A DNA stretch of 50,517 nucleotides from Mageeibacillus sp. UBA1212 (lineage in GTDB: Bacteria > Bacillota > Clostridia > UBA1212). Shown piece by piece: positions 42,963 to 50,517 of this stretch (positions are counted from its first letter, which is position 1; each line of letters starts with the position of its first letter). The notes beneath the pieces were generated by a model, which did no database searches, was not told the origin of the DNA, and saw only the letters and a program-made list of their open reading frames with translations. The translations under genes and the position numbers were made by a program. The DNA lies in the NCBI GenBank assembly GCA_002309655.1, contig DBXM01000023.1, positions 1 to 50,517 of the forward strand. Reading direction: 5' to 3'.

Positions 42963-44087
42963 TCAGCACCTGTTTCCGCCGAGTTTCTCGTAGAATTCCT
43001 CTCTGAACTCCGGGAACCTGTCCTCGGCGATGGCCTTCCTGATGTCCTCCATGAGGTGGGTGAGGTAGTAAAGGTTGTGGATCGTGACCAGCCTGAGACC
43101 GTACATTTCGCCGGCCTTCAAAAGGTGCCTGATGTACGCTTTGGTGTGCTTTCTGCAGGCGAGGCAGCCGCATTCCGGGTCGATGGGCGTGAAGTCGTGG
43201 GCGTATTTTGCGTCGCGAACGATGATCCTGCCCTTTGAAGTGAGCGCGGTGCCGTTGCGGCCGATTCTTGTCGGGAGCACGCAGTCGAACATGTCGATGC
43301 CGCGCATGACGCCCTCCACCAGGTTGTCCGGCCTGCCTACGCCCATGAGGTACCTGGCCTTGTCGTCCGGCAGCTCGGGAACGGTCTCCTCCAGCATGTC
43401 GTACATCGTCTGGGTCGCTTCACCCACGCTGAGTCCGCCGATCGCGTAGCCCGGAAAGTCGAGCGAAACGATCTCGCGCGCCGATTTCTTTCTGAGGTCA
43501 GCGAACGTGCCGCCCTGCACGATGCCGAAAAGTGCCTGTTTTTCGGTATTTTTGTGCGCTTTAAGGCACCGCTCCGCCCACCTCGTCGTCCGCTCGAGCG
43601 ACCTTTTTGTGTAGTCGTACGTCGAGGGATAAGGCGTGCACTCGTCGAAGGCCATCATGATATCGGCGCCGAGGGCGTTCTCGATCTCCATCGCCTTCTC
43701 GGGGGACAGGAACAGCTTCGCGCCGTCCAGGTGGGATCTGAAAGCCACCCCCTCCTCCGTGATCTTGCGCAGGTCGCTCAGCGAGAACACCTGGAACCCG
43801 CCGCTGTCCGTCAGGATGCTGCCGTCCCAGTTCATGAATTTGTGAAGACCGCCCGCCTCCGCCACCAGCTCGTGCCCCGGCCTCAGGAAGAGGTGGTAGG
43901 TGTTGGAGAGAATGATCTTCGCGCCGAGGTCCTTGAGTTCTTCAGGGGACAGCCCTTTCACCGTCGCCTGCGTGCCAACCGGCATGAACACCGGCGTGTC
44001 GATCTCGCCGTGGGGGGTTATGAGCTTGCCGAGCCTCGCGCCCGTGCGCGGGCACTGTTTAATAAGTTTGTAGGTAACCGCAGCCAT
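42963..44087 (-). CDS. tgt: queuine tRNA-ribosyltransferase (tRNA-guanine transglycosylase)
   Basis: Exchanges guanine-34 for preQ1 in GUN-anticodon tRNAs. 374 residues, normal length. Motifs: TDSGGFQ with the base-recognition Asp94, FDCVLPTRIGRNG with nucleophile Asp268, and the zinc site CGCLAC (Cys306, 308, 311) with His337. The ATG at 44087 has AAAGG ten bases upstream. It has its own promoter overlapping the 3' end of the CBM9-like gene. Downstream, a roughly 20-bp direct repeat (AAACGCTTTC followed by GAAAAAAA) occurs twice between tgt and yajC. Confidence 0.97.
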   Translation of the reverse strand: MAAVTYKLIKQCPRTGARLGKLITPHGEIDTPVFMPVGTQATVKGLSPEELKDLGAKIILSNTYHLFLRPGHELVAEAGGLHKFMNWDGSILTDSGGFQVFSLSDLRKITEEGVAFRSHLDGAKLFLSPEKAMEIENALGADIMMAFDECTPYPSTYDYTKRSLERTTRWAERCLKAHKNTEKQALFGIVQGGTFADLRKKSAREIVSLDFPGYAIGGLSVGEATQTMYDMLEETVPELPDDKARYLMGVGRPDNLVEGVMRGIDMFDCVLPTRIGRNGTALTSKGRIIVRDAKYAHDFTPIDPECGCLACRKHTKAYIRHLLKAGEMYGLRLVTIHNLYYLTHLMEDIRKAIAEDRFPEFREEFYEKLGGNRC

Positions 44088-44118
44088 GGTTCAACTGCCT
44101 TTCCGCTGATTTTCCGTG

Positions 44119-44766
44119 TTATTTTAGCACATCCGGGGCGGTTTTTTCAACCTCCGCGGCGTCCGCAATGTGAATTTCCGCAAAGCACTCCGGCCTGTGA
44201 AAGTCCGGTTTTTCCGCCTTCACGAAGTTCGCGCACTGAAAGTGGGCCCTTGCGGGAACCCGCTCCTCGCACTTGTAGAAGTTGCCACGCGGCATATACA
44301 CCCCGCCGAGAACGCTCTCCGGCACAAAATATTCGACCGACCAGCTTTGACCGTCTTTTTCGACCTTCACTTTGAGGGCGTGCCTGCCTCCGCAGGGAAA
44401 GACCTTCTCGCGTCCGTGCCTGCCCGTTCCCCTGCCGACCAGAATCGCGCCGTTTGAGTTGCACTCGAAATTCATGTACACCCCTGTGCGGCTGTCCGGC
44501 ATCAGGAAGAACTCGAGGCAGTCGTCCGCCCACACGTCGCCGTCGTCCTCGAAGCACTCCGCCACCGGGTCGCTTTGAAGCGCCGTCAGCCTCACCGCGA
44601 CGCCCTCAGGCGTGAATACGACCTGAGCGAACGCCCCGCACTCCGCCGGATAAACATCCTTCCACGGCGTCTTGTCGATCGGTATTCTTTCGATTTTCAG
44701 CCACTCTTCCGCGGTCTCCGGCGCTTTTTTCGCCGCCGCAACCGTTATAGTCTTTCTTTCCGCCAT
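44119..44766 (-). CDS. CBM9/DOMON-like carbohydrate-binding protein
   Basis: 215 residues, no signal peptide. The central VWADDCLEFFLMPDSRTGVYMNFECNSNG block is diagnostic for the CBM9-like (carbohydrate family 9) domain, as are the EYFVPES and NFYKCEE stretches. In this genome similar sandwiches form the C-termini of the GH99-like enzymes; here the domain stands alone. A cytosolic sugar-binding or accessory role is inferred. The ATG at 44766 has GGAGGG; a TACAAT at 44820-44825 upstream may be its -10 but lacks a good -35. Confidence 0.78.
   Translation of the reverse strand: MAERKTITVAAAKKAPETAEEWLKIERIPIDKTPWKDVYPAECGAFAQVVFTPEGVAVRLTALQSDPVAECFEDDGDVWADDCLEFFLMPDSRTGVYMNFECNSNGAILVGRGTGRHGREKVFPCGGRHALKVKVEKDGQSWSVEYFVPESVLGGVYMPRGNFYKCEERVPARAHFQCANFVKAEKPDFHRPECFAEIHIADAAEVEKTAPDVLK
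44121..44150 (-). promoter_or_regulatory. promoter of tgt
   Basis: Minus strand TTGAAA (44145-44150), 18-bp spacer, TAAAAT (44121-44126), overlapping the last codons of the CBM9-like gene. Confidence 0.6.
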
Positions 44767-44908
44767 GAATGCCCTCCTGCCTCCGCGCTCCTTTATTAAT
44801 CCGGCGCGGGTATGGCCTTATTGTACTACGTTTTCCTTAAAAATCCCACAAGAACGCTTGTTGAAAGTCGCGTGAATTTGATTCCCCGTATATTTTCCGT
44901 TCACTTTG

Positions 44909-44917
44909 TGCTATAAT
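44909..44917 (+). promoter_or_regulatory. extended -10 promoter of the PHP/GH operon
   Basis: TG at 44909-44910, one base, then TATAAT (44912-44917): the TGnTATAAT extended -10. No good -35 at 16-18 bp. Leader of about 25-30 nt ending in GGAAGGAG before the ATG at 44951. Confidence 0.65.
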
Positions 44918-44950
44918 TCACTCAACCGTTCACGGGAAGGAGAAAATTTA

Positions 44951-45703
44951 ATGATTCAGGACCTTCACGAACACACCTACTACTCTTTTTGCGGGAAGGA
45001 CGACCCGGAAGACGTGGTGCGCGCCGCGATCGACGGCGGAATCGAGCTGCTGGGCTTCACGGACCACAACTACGGCGTGGGCTTTCAGCGGTTCGAGTTC
45101 TTCAATATCGACCCCGCCACGTTCAAGGGCTGCGACTACGGCCGCTGCCTGAGGCGCTACTACGACCACATCAACCTGGTTCGCGAAAAGTACAGCGACC
45201 GCATCAAAATTCTGCGCGGCATCGAGCTGAACACGCTGCCGGGAACGAACCACGCCCTGCCGGAAAACTGCGACATCTCCTATTTCGACTACTGCCTCAT
45301 CGAGAACCTCGACTGGCAGGGTTCAGTAACCGGCGGCGATCTGTTCGGCTACGCGTCGAAGCTTCACTGCCTCGCGGGGGTTGCCCACACCGACCTTTTC
45401 GCCTACGCGGAGCGCATCGGCGTCAAGCCCCTCGATTATTTCCGGGAAATGGCCGCCAGCAACATTTTCTGGGAGATGAACGTGAGCTACGATCCCACCC
45501 ACCACTACCACCAGCACCAGTACGTTCTCGACTTTTTCGCCGACCCCGCGAAGCAGGACATCGTTCGTGAATCCGGCGTGAAGCTGAGCGTGGGCTTCGA
45601 CGGCCACCGTTTCGAGGACTATCTTCCGGACAGAGTCGCGGACTACTGCCGCAAGGTTGAGGCGCTGGGAATTCCTCTCATGTTTGAAGACGGCGCTCCG
45701 TGA
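44951..45703 (+). CDS. PHP-domain phosphoesterase
   Basis: 250 residues. The PHP metal-site motifs are all visible: DLHEHTYYS (His6, His8), FTDHN (Asp38, His39), GIELN (Glu92), AHTD (His146) and GFDGH (Asp217, His219). Members hydrolyse phosphomonoesters, for example histidinol phosphate or sugar phosphates; here the sugar-operon context argues for a sugar or nucleotide phosphate rather than histidine synthesis. The ATG at 44951 is preceded by AAGGAG. First gene of a three-gene plus-strand operon with the TIM-barrel hydrolase and the GH36 gene. Confidence 0.87.
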   Translation: MIQDLHEHTYYSFCGKDDPEDVVRAAIDGGIELLGFTDHNYGVGFQRFEFFNIDPATFKGCDYGRCLRRYYDHINLVREKYSDRIKILRGIELNTLPGTNHALPENCDISYFDYCLIENLDWQGSVTGGDLFGYASKLHCLAGVAHTDLFAYAERIGVKPLDYFREMAASNIFWEMNVSYDPTHHYHQHQYVLDFFADPAKQDIVRESGVKLSVGFDGHRFEDYLPDRVADYCRKVEALGIPLMFEDGAP

Positions 45704-45730
45704 CAAGCGGCGGCGTTCCCTAAATATAGG

Positions 45731-45768
45731 TTAAAAAGCATATCGAGTTATTTAAAAAGAATATCAAG
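45731..45768 (+). repeat. 17-bp imperfect direct repeat before the TIM-barrel gene
   Basis: TTAAAAAGCATATCGAG (45731-45747) and TTAAAAAGAATATCAAG (45752-45768), 15 of 17 identical and 21 bp apart (two helical turns), ending at the ribosome binding site. Could be an internal operator or a chance AT-rich duplication. Confidence 0.6.
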
Positions 45769-45779
45769 AGGAGAACACT

Positions 45780-47018
45780 ATGAACACCCGAATGGACAGA
45801 AAACGCCTGAATATAGGCACCTACCACCTCAAACCCTACGCCAGGACCGAGCAGCACGTGAAGGATCTGGCGGACTGCGGGATCGACTTCGTGATCTGCA
45901 TGGACTACGACGAGAAGACGCTGGACCTGTTCGCGAAGCACGGAGTCGGCGCGATCGTCTCGGGAATCGTTCCGGGCTGGTGGGGCGGCGACGGCGACAA
46001 CGCCGGCACACTTGAGGCAAAGAATCCGCTCAGCCGCTGTTTTGACGCGGCGGCGAAGTTCAAGGACCACCCGGCAATTTGGGGCATCGACATCGGTGAC
46101 GAACCCTCCGCGCTGGACTTCCCGCACTACGGAAAGATCTTCGACGCGGTGAACGGCGCGTTCCCGAAGCAGTTCCCGTACCTGAACCTCTACCCCAACT
46201 ACGCCTCGGTCTCCAAAAACACCGAGGACCAGGCCCTCAGCCAGCTCGGCACGAGCACCTACGACGAGCACATTCAAAAATACTGCGAGCTCGTTCCCGC
46301 CGACTACATCAGCTACGACTTTTACGTGTACTGCACCACGGTCCGCAAGTGCTACGAGAATCTGGTCACGGTCGCCGACGCCTGCCGTCGCACCGGCCGC
46401 TCCATGTGGATTATTCTGCAGGTCAACTCCCACGTGCCCCAGGGGTGGATGAACGAGGACATGCTCCGCTTCCAGGCGTTCAGTTCGATGGCCTTCGGCG
46501 CTGAAAACATCACCTGGGCATGCTACACGGCCGGCTGGTGGTACAACCAGGTCCTCGACGAAAAGGGCGAAAAGACCGTCCAGTACGACCGCCTGCGCAA
46601 GGTCAACGGCGAAATCCGCGCGATGGCGCCCCTTTACATGAAGTACCTCTCCACCGCCACCCACTTTGTAGGGTTCGACACGGTCGCCGACATCGATGGC
46701 TCTTCGATCGTTTCCGTCAAATCGCTGAACACCGGTTATTTCCGCAATCTCAAAGCGGACGACGGCCTGCCGCTGGTGGTGGGCGAAATGAATTCGCGCG
46801 AAGACGACGGCTCCAGGGCGCTGTTCGTGTTCGCCGCCGACGACTGGAAGGGCGAAAACAGGAAGCACCGCAGGGTCACGTTCGAGACAACCGGAATCGC
46901 ACCGGCGCTCGCGGCGTTTGACCCTCAAGGGAAAATAGTTCTTGAGAAGAACCCCGACGGCAGCTATTCCTTCGACATCGACTCCAACGGCTGCTGCATG
47001 ATAACAATAAGACCGTAA
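45780..47018 (+). CDS. TIM-barrel glycosidase-like protein
   Basis: 412 residues, no signal peptide. Starts RLNIGTYHLKPYARTEQHVKDLADCGIDFVICMDYD, as in beta/alpha barrels of clan GH-A-like enzymes; WGIDIGDEPS places Glu108 at a likely acid/base position, and MAFGAENITWACYTAGWWYN is a later strand. A beta-sandwich of about 90 residues ends the protein. I cannot assign a GH family; GH5/GH42-like proteins and DUF4832-type barrels are alternatives. The ATG at 45780 has AGAGGAG. It lies between the PHP gene (77 bp) and the alpha-galactosidase gene (20 bp), so it probably works on the same glycan. Confidence 0.7.
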   Translation: MNTRMDRKRLNIGTYHLKPYARTEQHVKDLADCGIDFVICMDYDEKTLDLFAKHGVGAIVSGIVPGWWGGDGDNAGTLEAKNPLSRCFDAAAKFKDHPAIWGIDIGDEPSALDFPHYGKIFDAVNGAFPKQFPYLNLYPNYASVSKNTEDQALSQLGTSTYDEHIQKYCELVPADYISYDFYVYCTTVRKCYENLVTVADACRRTGRSMWIILQVNSHVPQGWMNEDMLRFQAFSSMAFGAENITWACYTAGWWYNQVLDEKGEKTVQYDRLRKVNGEIRAMAPLYMKYLSTATHFVGFDTVADIDGSSIVSVKSLNTGYFRNLKADDGLPLVVGEMNSREDDGSRALFVFAADDWKGENRKHRRVTFETTGIAPALAAFDPQGKIVLEKNPDGSYSFDIDSNGCCMITIRP

Positions 47019-47038
47019 TTTCTGAGAGGTGCCGGAAT

Positions 47039-49072
47039 ATGAACAAAAACGCACTGAACGTTAAAGCGGGCCGCAGGCTTTTCGACGATGTCGTCGCGAA
47101 TCCCGCGCAGATGCCGTTTTCTTTTAAGTATGACGGAAAGACGTATCGCGGGCTTGAATCGTTTGCTCCCCGCAAAATGACAGTCGGCCGCGGCGGCGCC
47201 ACAAACGTTATTTTCGACGCGAAAGTCGACGAAAATCTCTCGTTACGCGTGGACGCGACGTTCGTTCACGAATTCGGACAGTCGGAGTACACCGTTTTCT
47301 TCGAAAACACGGGCAAAAAGCCCACCGGCGTCATTTCGGCCGTCCGCTGCCTCGACACGATTTTCGAGGGCAAAAATCCGCTCCTCCGCGGCAACATGGG
47401 CGACCACGACAACTGGTACGCGGACTACGTTCACGACCTCGCAAACGGCGACCAATACTTCCGCTCGGACGGCGGCAGGGCGACGCACATAGTGTTCCCC
47501 TATTTCGACCTCGTGCACGGAAACGGCGGCACGATGATTGCCCTCGGCTGGGCAGGCACCTGGGAGGCAATGTTCTCCGCCGCCGGCAACAGCACAAGGA
47601 TCACCGCGGGAACGGACAACAGCCTGAACACCGTTCTGCTTCCCGGCGAGAAGATCCGCACAGGCCTTGTCGTGCTGCTCCCCTATAAAGGGCGGAACCG
47701 CGACGACGCCTCCAACCTCTGGCGCGCCTGGTTCATGAAATACAACCTGCCTAAAGCGGACGCCGCCGGCAACCCTTTGAAGCCCCTCTCCACCGTCGGT
47801 TTTGCGAACGACACCGGCCTTCCCAACTCGGACGGCAGCATTTCGGAACGTTATTTCACGTGGAAGCCCACCCTCAAGAAGATCATTCAGGAGGAACTGG
47901 TGGCGGATTTCAGGTGGTTCGACGCCGGCTGGTACTTCGACCCTTCCTGGAAAACCGTTGAGACAGACTGGTGGGGCACCGTCGGCAGCTGGGAGCTCGA
48001 CCGCGAGAAGTGGCCGGGAAGCACCTTCGCCGAGTCCAACGAAGCCTGCCACAAGGCGGGAATGAAGGTTCTCTGCTGGTTCGAGCCCGAACGCGTCACG
48101 CACGTTCCCGACCTCGTGAAGAACTACGGCTACAAGGAGGAGTGGAGCATCGGCACCGGACCGGTCCGCACCAACAACCTGGGCGACCCGGACTGCCTCG
48201 AATGGACTCTGGGCCGCGTCACGAAAATGATGCTCGAGCACAAGGTCGACATGTACCGCGAGGACAACAACAGCGACCCCGGCTTCGCCTGGCCCTACCG
48301 CGACGGCATCGAAGCGCAGCAGCTCGGTCTGCCCAGGTCGGGAATCACCGAAAACAAGTGCATCTGCGGCCACTACGCGCTCTGGGACGGCATTATCGAC
48401 TTCTGCCGCCAAAACGGAAAGTGCACCTTCGTGGACTCCTGCGCTTCGGGCGGTGGCCGTAACGACATCGAATCGATGCGGCGAGGCTTCCCTCTGATGC
48501 GCTCCGACTACGACAGAACGACGTCGTCAATGCGCCTCTCGCAGACCTCCACCCTGTGCCGCTGGCTCCCCTTCCACGGCTCGTCGACAAAAGAGACGGA
48601 GCACCAGCTTGAAGCGAGCAAAGGCGCGGGCTCCTCAGTCTACGTCGCCCGCGCCTCCTACCTTCCGATCTACAACTTCGGCGAGGCCTTCACCCACAAC
48701 AAAGCACTCGATTTTGACCTGATGCGCCGCAACCTCAACGAGTGGAAATCCGTCCGTCACCTTCTGACTAAAGACATGTACGTGCTCACCCCCTGGCGCC
48801 ACAACCTCGACCGCGGCCACTGGACCGCGTTCGCGTACGACGACCCCGACGCCGGCGAGAGCGTACTGCTGGCGTTCCGGATGGAAGACGCCGCTTCAGA
48901 AGCCTTTACGGCGGTACTCCCGTTCGCGGATCCTTCCGCCTCCTACGAGGTCGAAAACGCCGACACAGGCGAAAAAAACGTTATGAGCGGCAAGTCGCTT
49001 GGCGAAGGGGCTCTTAAAGTCGTTCTCAGGGAGCCAAAGAGCAGCGCGCTTTTCAGGCTGAAGAGGCTTTGA
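47039..49072 (+). CDS. GH36-family alpha-galactosidase-like protein
   Basis: 677 residues, cytosolic. N-terminal beta-supersandwich (about 1-240), catalytic barrel with WFDAGWYFDPSW (about 293-304), WFEPERV, the nucleophile-region motif KVDMYREDNN (Asp404), the SCASGGGRND block and RSDYDRT with the acid/base candidate Asp490, then a C-terminal beta domain. Compared with classical GH36 the usual KWDMNR is changed to KVDMYR, so specificity may differ from plain alpha-galactoside (alpha-N-acetylgalactosaminide or raffinose-type sugars are options). The ATG at 47039 has GAGAGG. Last gene of the operon, followed by a strong bidirectional terminator. Confidence 0.88.
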   Translation: MNKNALNVKAGRRLFDDVVANPAQMPFSFKYDGKTYRGLESFAPRKMTVGRGGATNVIFDAKVDENLSLRVDATFVHEFGQSEYTVFFENTGKKPTGVISAVRCLDTIFEGKNPLLRGNMGDHDNWYADYVHDLANGDQYFRSDGGRATHIVFPYFDLVHGNGGTMIALGWAGTWEAMFSAAGNSTRITAGTDNSLNTVLLPGEKIRTGLVVLLPYKGRNRDDASNLWRAWFMKYNLPKADAAGNPLKPLSTVGFANDTGLPNSDGSISERYFTWKPTLKKIIQEELVADFRWFDAGWYFDPSWKTVETDWWGTVGSWELDREKWPGSTFAESNEACHKAGMKVLCWFEPERVTHVPDLVKNYGYKEEWSIGTGPVRTNNLGDPDCLEWTLGRVTKMMLEHKVDMYREDNNSDPGFAWPYRDGIEAQQLGLPRSGITENKCICGHYALWDGIIDFCRQNGKCTFVDSCASGGGRNDIESMRRGFPLMRSDYDRTTSSMRLSQTSTLCRWLPFHGSSTKETEHQLEASKGAGSSVYVARASYLPIYNFGEAFTHNKALDFDLMRRNLNEWKSVRHLLTKDMYVLTPWRHNLDRGHWTAFAYDDPDAGESVLLAFRMEDAASEAFTAVLPFADPSASYEVENADTGEKNVMSGKSLGEGALKVVLREPKSSALFRLKRL

Positions 49073-49091
49073 TCTTTATATTTTGCGAATC

Positions 49092-49129
49092 AAAAAACGC
49101 GGGGCGGCCGTCAGGCGCCCCGCGTTTTT
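49092..49129. terminator. bidirectional terminator between GH36 and URO-D-like genes
   Basis: Arms AAAAAACGCGGGGCG and CGCCCCGCGTTTTT around an eight- to ten-base loop; T-runs on both strands serve the convergent genes. Confidence 0.9.
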
Positions 49130-49147
49130 GAACAGGCTTCTATATTA

Positions 49148-50242
49148 TTATCTGTACCTGTCGTAAACCGTCTGGTACATCGCGAACACGTTTTCGACCG
49201 GGCTGTTGTCCTGGATCGCGTGCGTCGGCGCAAAATGGTATCCGCCGTACGGCTCCATCATCCCGAGCACACGGTTGCAGTTTTCCCTCACGTCCTCAGC
49301 TGTTCCGTACGCGAGCGGACCGGCAGTCGAAATGCAGCCCCTCATATTGAGCCGGCCGCCGAAATGCTCAAGAAGGTACTCCGGACTCATGTTCACGGCT
49401 TCCGGCTGCAGCGTGTCGACGCCCTTCACTCCGATCTCGATAAAGTCCTCATACACCCAGGAGGACGACCCGCACGTGTGAACCATGACCGGAAGTCCGT
49501 ACGAAGACGCGAGGTCGACAAAAGCCTTGTGGATCGGCTTAATCGTCTCCCGGTACAGTTCAAGGCTGATCATCGGCGCAATCTGCGTTCCCAGGTCCTC
49601 TCCCAGCCAGATAAAATCTATCTCGCCTTTGCACGCCTCAAGCGTCCGCTCCATGATTTCGAGCGACGCCTTCGCCCTTCGCCTCATCAGGTTCACCGGC
49701 GCCTCGTCGTCGAGAATGAGGTGGCACAAAACGTCCTCCATTCCCATCAGCCGCCCGTTTGAGTTGATGATATCAGGAACGCCGGGATCGCCGAGATGAA
49801 GCGCGTACTTCCCGCCGTATGAGCGCGCCATGGCTGCCGCGGCACCGTAGTCGAAATCGTCCGGATCGGGCACCGGATAATTGTCAAAAGCTTCGTCCGG
49901 AGCGTCCTTCAGCGGAAAATCGCAAAAATCCCAGTACCCGCCCGTCGCGTGTTCGACCCACCGCATTATGAACCCCTCGAGCGGATTGCGCATTCTTCCC
50001 GGCGGCGTTTCAAAAAGCACCGGCCCCACGTAAGGCGCGGCAATCCTTCTGTAATCCACCCCGAGCAGCTCCAGAAAATCCTCGTGGCTCCTGTTTTCCA
50101 TGCCGAGCGCCTCTTTCAGGCGCCTGTCGATACCGCCGTTCGCGTCGTACCCTATCGGCGGTCTGTCCGTCTTTTCAAACCGGAACGTCGCCTTCACGCG
50201 CTCCCTCCCGGTCATTCTTTCTTTCATTTTTATCAGTTCCAT
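49148..50242 (-). CDS. uroporphyrinogen decarboxylase (URO-D)/MtaA-like protein
   Basis: 364 residues of the URO-D superfamily. The core shows GVDYRRIAAP, IWLGEDLGTQ, and MVHTCGSS (His255, Cys257), the His-x-Cys zinc element of corrinoid methyltransferases such as MtaA/MtbA. The C-terminal position that carries a third Cys in MtaA reads HFAPTHAIQDNSP here, so the classical zinc site looks incomplete. True HemE is unlikely, as no other haem gene is near. Homologues near sugar genes are frequent in gut bacteria; their substrate is unknown, demethylation of an O-methyl compound being one idea. The ATG at 50242 has GGAG upstream; ATGs at codons 6 and 10 are alternatives. It has its own promoter and shares a terminator with the GH36 operon. 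Confidence 0.85.
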   Translation of the reverse strand: MELIKMKERMTGRERVKATFRFEKTDRPPIGYDANGGIDRRLKEALGMENRSHEDFLELLGVDYRRIAAPYVGPVLFETPPGRMRNPLEGFIMRWVEHATGGYWDFCDFPLKDAPDEAFDNYPVPDPDDFDYGAAAAMARSYGGKYALHLGDPGVPDIINSNGRLMGMEDVLCHLILDDEAPVNLMRRRAKASLEIMERTLEACKGEIDFIWLGEDLGTQIAPMISLELYRETIKPIHKAFVDLASSYGLPVMVHTCGSSSWVYEDFIEIGVKGVDTLQPEAVNMSPEYLLEHFGGRLNMRGCISTAGPLAYGTAEDVRENCNRVLGMMEPYGGYHFAPTHAIQDNSPVENVFAMYQTVYDRYR

Positions 50243-50274
50243 AACGGCCGCTCCGCTGTAATTGTCATATTAAC

Positions 50275-50303
50275 AGTATATGTTACCCGCAGCCGTTATT
50301 CAA
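50275..50303 (-). promoter_or_regulatory. promoter of the URO-D-like gene
   Basis: Minus strand TTGAAT (50298-50303), 17-bp spacer, TATACT (50275-50280). Confidence 0.8.
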
Positions 50304-50413
50304 GTACTCTGTGAGAACGACCGGCCCGAAAACGAAAATGTGCAGCTTGAGAACGCGAAAACCAACCGGGATAAACCTTTCGTTCACAAGGAATTCCTCA
50401 GAACCGAATCCGA

Positions 50414-50517
50414 TCAACCCGCCGAACCGAACGCGATGCCCGACCTTAGCAAGAACGGCCCACGCTTCTCCCCCAATTTTTCACTGATGTCACGGTAGCT
50501 GAACCGTGCGCGTCTGC
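50414..50517 (-). CDS. possible C-terminal end of a gene cut by the window edge
   Basis: A minus-strand frame enters at the right edge and stops with TGA at 50414-50416 after about 33 codons (RRARFSYRDISEKLGE, then KRGPFLLRSG). The amphipathic SYRDISEKLGE stretch looks protein-like, but there is no family match and a plus-strand frame is open here too. The rest of 50304-50413 shows nothing. Confidence 0.25.
   Translation of the reverse strand, partial: RRARFSYRDISEKLGEKRGPFLLRSGIAFGSAG

Overview
The window looks like a chromosomal segment of a GC-rich, Gram-positive (Bacillota, probably clostridial) gut-type bacterium. Evidence: sigma-A promoters of the TTGACA-17-TATAAT type with strong AAGGAGG ribosome binding sites, a Spo0A-type effector domain, the tgt/yajC neighbourhood, GTP-dependent PEP carboxykinase, and many secreted or cytosolic polysaccharide- and sugar-handling genes. 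No rRNA, tRNA, CRISPR array, insertion sequence or prophage was recognised. I call 33 protein genes, one 36-codon small ORF in a leader, a possible partial CDS at the right edge, and the promoters, terminators and repeats I could support by eye.

Layout. 0.2-0.8 kb: mscL with a zinc-ribbon tail. 0.9-4.5 kb: a minus-strand catabolic operon (sugar isomerase/epimerase-like TIM barrel, class C serine hydrolase, arabinose/fucose isomerase-like protein). 4.5-8.1 kb: a visibly AT-richer island with an AlbA/Schlafen-type regulator and a DUF4143 AAA ATPase coupled to a zinc-ribbon membrane protein; each transcription unit carries tandem repeats at its promoter. 8.1-13.3 kb: pckG, divergent from a GH99/WbsX-like hydrolase plus CE15-like esterase operon. 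13.5-19.7 kb: a large secreted repeat protein preceded by the small ORF, and a membrane-anchored paralogue of the GH99-like protein. 19.8-31.5 kb: housekeeping and membrane genes (proS, P-type Ca2+ ATPase, topB, NfeD/SPFH pair, TRIC channel, two unknown membrane proteins). 31.6-38.1 kb: stand-alone Spo0A C-terminal domain, a very large right-handed beta-helix (GH28/pectate-lyase-like) protein, an XRE-ImmA/IrrE regulator, and a DUF3810 membrane metalloprotease. 38.1-44.8 kb: QueG-like reductase, 1008-aa lipoprotein, yajC, tgt, CBM9-like protein. 44.9-50.2 kb: PHP phosphoesterase, TIM-barrel hydrolase and GH36 alpha-galactosidase operon, then a convergent URO-D/MtaA-like gene.

How the genes work together. 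The accessory content is mostly carbohydrate acquisition: surface proteins (13.5-19.7 kb and the 39-42 kb lipoprotein) plus cytosolic hydrolases, esterases, isomerases and a beta-helix enzyme without signal peptides, suggesting import of oligosaccharides (pectin/hemicellulose or host-glycan fragments) and intracellular breakdown, with PckG at the PEP/oxaloacetate node. The substrate cannot be fixed from sequence alone.

The most unusual signals are: (i) 12-bp iterons that form the promoter of the AlbA-type regulator and recur inside its own coding sequence; (ii) 33-bp tandem repeats directly upstream of the neighbouring AAA-ATPase promoter; (iii) the unlisted 36-aa ORF co-transcribed with the large secreted protein; (iv) the orphan Spo0A DNA-binding domain; (v) a candidate structured leader in front of the P-type ATPase; and (vi) a 36-bp perfect palindrome lacking a terminator T-tract.
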